Assembly (NCBI GenBank): GCA_003644825.1
Contig: QNDJ01000034.1
Location: 1 to 9,651, forward strand
DNA: 9,651 bases
Source: Candidatus Zhuqueibacterota bacterium
GTDB lineage: Bacteria > SM23-31 > B21-G16
Reading direction: 5' to 3'
The notes beneath the pieces are model-generated. The model saw nothing but the letters and a program-made list of their open reading frames with translations, ran no database searches and had not been told where the DNA came from. Of this stretch, positions 7,829 through 9,651 are shown piece by piece (position 1 is the first letter of the stretch; each line of letters opens with the position of its first letter). The position numbers were made by a program, and so were the translations under genes.

Positions 7829-8851
7829 TTAAATTTCTATAGAACGAAATATCTTATTTATTTCTTTTAACGACAGCTCGCCAATTATACTTATAAAATA
7901 TTTTCCTTTTTTCCCCCTTACTATATAGCTACTTCCTCTCCGTTCTTCAGTTCTTTTTCTGAATTTTCTACGGTCAGAACTCCTTATACGCCCATTCTTT
8001 TTATTGATTTCTCTCTGAAATAAGGACAACGTATTTAATCCATCAGTGTAAATTATATGATAAAATTTCTCTCCCTTCCACTCGGTAACAATTATTCTAT
8101 CCAGAATAAATCCAGGCGGTATATAATTGACCTTTATCAACTCCTTACGGGTTTTTTCATTCAGCGATTCATAAGAACTGAAAATTTTGAAAGGACCTCT
8201 TCTGCGTTTTTTATCTCTTTTATATTTAATTTTAAAGATATTCTCATCAATTGTGGAATTAAAATTTATCTCTTCATAAGAAGACCTGTATATGACTTTA
8301 TTTTCGGAATTGTATTTTTCAAATTTGAGTAAAAAACTATTATCCTTATCAAACCAGGCTTTAATCCAGGGGCGTTCAGGATGAACAGATTTAACAATAA
8401 CCGGATAACACCATCTTCCAGCTATTTCAACTATCTCAGACGGTACAAATCTATAATTATTCTTTAATAAATTAAACCATTTTTTATGAATATAAAATTC
8501 GTTGGCAGGCTCTCTTCCTCTGGAACTCTCTCTCAAACGGAAAATTTTACTCCGATGGCTCTTAAAGAATATTTTTTTACCAATTCTAACAATAACCGCA
8601 CCTTTCATTTTAGCAGGTATAAGTATCTCACTCCACATTCTATCAGGTGCCCTGAAAAATATCCTCTGCTTAATTGTAAAACAACTGTCGTTATGAAAAA
8701 TCTCTCGCTTTATTACACCTGTATAATTTATCTTATTCTGATTAATAATAGATTTATACAGAATACTATCTACGTCAGCAACCTGAGAAAATGCCAGACA
8801 GGAATCTAATAAAGAAATAAATACTATAATTCTAAGATATTTAAAAAACAT
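7829..8851 (-). CDS. Exported RseB/MucB-like sigma-factor regulatory protein
   Basis: This 340-residue protein has a signal peptide (about 1-22, hydrophobic IIVFISLL core) and no other membrane segment, so it should be periplasmic. The N-terminal half (about 35-210) looks like the LolA-like fold of RseB, with a YTGVI strand, RIFFRAPDRMWSEILIP and a VRIGKKIFF hairpin. The C-terminal half carries the RseB-type pattern PPGFIL followed by IIYTDGLNTLSLFQ (about 245-279). In E. coli, RseB binds the periplasmic part of the anti-sigma factor RseA, shields it from proteolysis and responds to envelope damage. The gene directly follows an anti-sigma gene, which supports that role. Two strongly basic patches (about 207-222 and 284-306) and two mature-region Cys (C57, C148) are notable. 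The start has TAGG 8 nt upstream. The family call rests on pattern recognition, not on an alignment. Confidence 0.8.
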   Translation of the reverse strand: MFFKYLRIIVFISLLDSCLAFSQVADVDSILYKSIINQNKINYTGVIKREIFHNDSCFTIKQRIFFRAPDRMWSEILIPAKMKGAVIVRIGKKIFFKSHRSKIFRLRESSRGREPANEFYIHKKWFNLLKNNYRFVPSEIVEIAGRWCYPVIVKSVHPERPWIKAWFDKDNSFLLKFEKYNSENKVIYRSSYEEINFNSTIDENIFKIKYKRDKKRRRGPFKIFSSYESLNEKTRKELIKVNYIPPGFILDRIIVTEWKGEKFYHIIYTDGLNTLSLFQREINKKNGRIRSSDRRKFRKRTEERRGSSYIVRGKKGKYFISIIGELSLKEINKIFRSIEI

Positions 8852-8880
8852 ATTATAAGCCTACTATTTTTTATTAACAA
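8852..8880 (-). promoter_or_regulatory. Possible internal sigma-70-type promoter in the anti-sigma/RseB-like gap
   Basis: TTGTTA (8875-8880), a 17-nt spacer and TATAAT (8852-8857) form a near-consensus -35/-10 pair. The -10 abuts the ATG of the RseB-like gene, so transcription would begin inside that gene and could serve only the adaptor and pumps, or a shortened product. In DNA this AT-rich the match may be chance. Confidence 0.25.
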
Positions 8881-8881
8881 T

Positions 8882-9388
8882 TTACCTCTGGTTTTTAAAA
8901 AAATTAGCAGAAACAAGAGCTGTTGAATATGCACCCCGGGAAAACAATTTCTGTTCTGCAAATAAAGCATGCTCTTCAAGTAAAAACTCAATTTCATCCC
9001 CATTACCATTTGCCATAAGTTTTTCCTGTTTCCTGAAAAAATTAGAATAAATAACTGCCGAAATTAATATTATAATGCTGAAAATTCCAATGATGACAGG
9101 TTTCTTGAACGCTGAAACTGTTGAAATAAATTTTTCAACAATACCTGTTCTGTTCTGAACCTTTGCTCTTTTTAAATAAAAACCGCTCATAATCTCCTGA
9201 TAGAAAGAAGGGGCTTTCTCAACAGGTTTAATCGTTGAAATCATTCCAAGTAATTCCTTTGTACTTTCAAGTTCTCTTTTACAGTTTTCACATTTCTCTA
9301 TATGATTCAAAAACTCCTGTTTCTGCTTTTCTTCTAAAATACCGTCAAGATAACCAGAAATTAGAAATTTTACCTTTTTACATCTCAT
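8882..9388 (-). CDS. Membrane-anchored zinc-finger (ZAS/zf-HC2) anti-sigma factor
   Basis: This 168-residue protein keeps the adjacent sigma factor inactive at the inner membrane. The cytoplasmic N-terminus carries the anti-sigma zinc-finger pattern: C3, then H29-x3-C33-x2-C36 (HIEKCENC). A cytoplasmic linker follows to about 96, one transmembrane helix (about 97-118, PVIIGIFSIIILISAVIY), and a periplasmic tail of about 50 residues (119-168) that could be the protease and RseB-like contact site. It begins 4 nt after the sigma stop with no visible Shine-Dalgarno, so translation is probably coupled to the sigma gene, which helps keep the two at matched levels. It is followed after 30 nt by the RseB-like gene. 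The architecture resembles RseA in topology, but the N-terminal domain is the zinc-binding class. Confidence 0.9.
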   Translation of the reverse strand: MRCKKVKFLISGYLDGILEEKQKQEFLNHIEKCENCKRELESTKELLGMISTIKPVEKAPSFYQEIMSGFYLKRAKVQNRTGIVEKFISTVSAFKKPVIIGIFSIIILISAVIYSNFFRKQEKLMANGNGDEIEFLLEEHALFAEQKLFSRGAYSTALVSANFFKNQR

Positions 9389-9392
9389 TTTT

Positions 9393-9651
9393 TTAACCGA
9401 AGTTTTGTTTTAAGATTTTTTTTAACTTTTTTCTTCCATAAAATAAACGAGACATTACTGAACCAACAGGGCACCCAAGAATTTCTGCAACCTCCTCCTG
9501 AGTAAAACCTTCAATATCATGTAAAATAATAGCTGACCTCTGTTTCTCAGGAATTCTATTTAAACTTCTTATTATTACCGAAGTCTCCTCTTTTCTGATG
9601 AAACTTTCCTCGGGATTCAAATCATTTTTTGTTTCTCCACCTGCCTTTATA
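9393..9651 (-). CDS. ECF-family RNA polymerase sigma factor, C-terminal part (5' truncated by window edge)
   Basis: The frame is open from the window edge to TAA at 9393-9395, giving 85 visible residues. These cover the end of the region 2-4 linker and all of sigma region 4, which reads the -35 element. The conserved core is RIPEKQRSAIILHDIEGFT followed by the helix-turn-helix QEEVAEILGCPVGSVMSRLF (visible residues about 51-70) and a basic RKKLKKIL tail. A TTG at 9618-9620 could be mistaken for a start, but the frame continues upstream with linker-like sequence and region 2 must lie outside, so it is internal. Gene order sigma then anti-sigma then RseB-like matches the rpoE-type arrangement. 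By analogy the sigma factor probably transcribes its own operon; its promoter is not in the window. Confidence 0.92.
   Translation of the reverse strand, partial: IKAGGETKNDLNPEESFIRKEETSVIIRSLNRIPEKQRSAIILHDIEGFTQEEVAEILGCPVGSVMSRLFYGRKKLKKILKQNFG

Noticed and set aside
8486-8809. Plus-strand open frame of 107 codons
   Set aside because: Antisense to the RseB-like gene, whose own frame has a signal peptide and family motifs; the antisense product shows none.
8798-8809. Lipobox in the RseB-like protein (LDSC, C18)
   Set aside because: Asp before Ser-Cys is atypical for a lipobox, and a signal peptidase I site just after (around CLAFSQ) is as plausible; called exported, not lipoprotein.
8824-9009. 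Minus-strand open frame of 61 codons straddling the anti-sigma/RseB-like junction
   Set aside because: It overlaps both flanking genes in another frame and has no motif; both flanking genes are well supported by content and spacing.
9618-9620. TTG as the start of the sigma gene
   Set aside because: The frame stays open upstream to the window edge with linker-like sequence, and a sigma factor needs region 2, which must lie beyond the edge.

Overview
The window reads as one minus-strand operon that fills almost all of it, plus the 3' tip of an unrelated plus-strand gene at positions 1-165. The DNA is AT-rich (about one third G+C by eye). Arginine is written mostly with AGA/AGG, and the proteins are rich in Lys, Glu and Ile. 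Tripartite-type RND efflux parts and an RseB-like envelope-stress protein point to a bacterium with two membranes. AT-rich lineages of uncultured diderm bacteria would fit, but nothing here fixes a taxon.

In transcription order (right to left) the operon holds: the C-terminal part of an ECF-type RNA polymerase sigma factor, cut by the window edge (9393-9651); a membrane-anchored zinc-finger anti-sigma factor (8882-9388); an exported RseB/MucB-like protein (7829-8851); a lipoprotein periplasmic adaptor (6492-7814); and two full-length, diverged RND inner-membrane pumps (3379-6474 and 169-3351). The gaps are 4, 30, 14, 17 and 27 nt, so there is no room for separate transcription units with normal leaders. 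The operon promoter should lie beyond the right edge. No gene-free stretch exceeds 30 nt, and no RNA gene, CRISPR array, mobile element or convincing terminator was seen.

The likely logic, which is inference, is a self-contained envelope-stress circuit. The anti-sigma factor holds the sigma factor at the inner membrane. The RseB-like protein senses a periplasmic signal and gates release of the sigma factor. The released sigma factor drives the whole operon, including an adaptor and two pumps that may work as a mixed trimer (as MdtB/MdtC do) or as two separate pumps sharing an adaptor. The adaptor carries a recognisable TolC-docking motif, but no TolC-like outer membrane gene is present, so that partner must be encoded elsewhere.

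Points worth a second look are the fusion of a sigma/anti-sigma/RseB module to an efflux operon, the identical altered proton-relay residues in both pumps, a roughly 54-residue hydrophobic insertion in one pump, a charged C-terminal tail on the adaptor, and very basic patches in the RseB-like protein.
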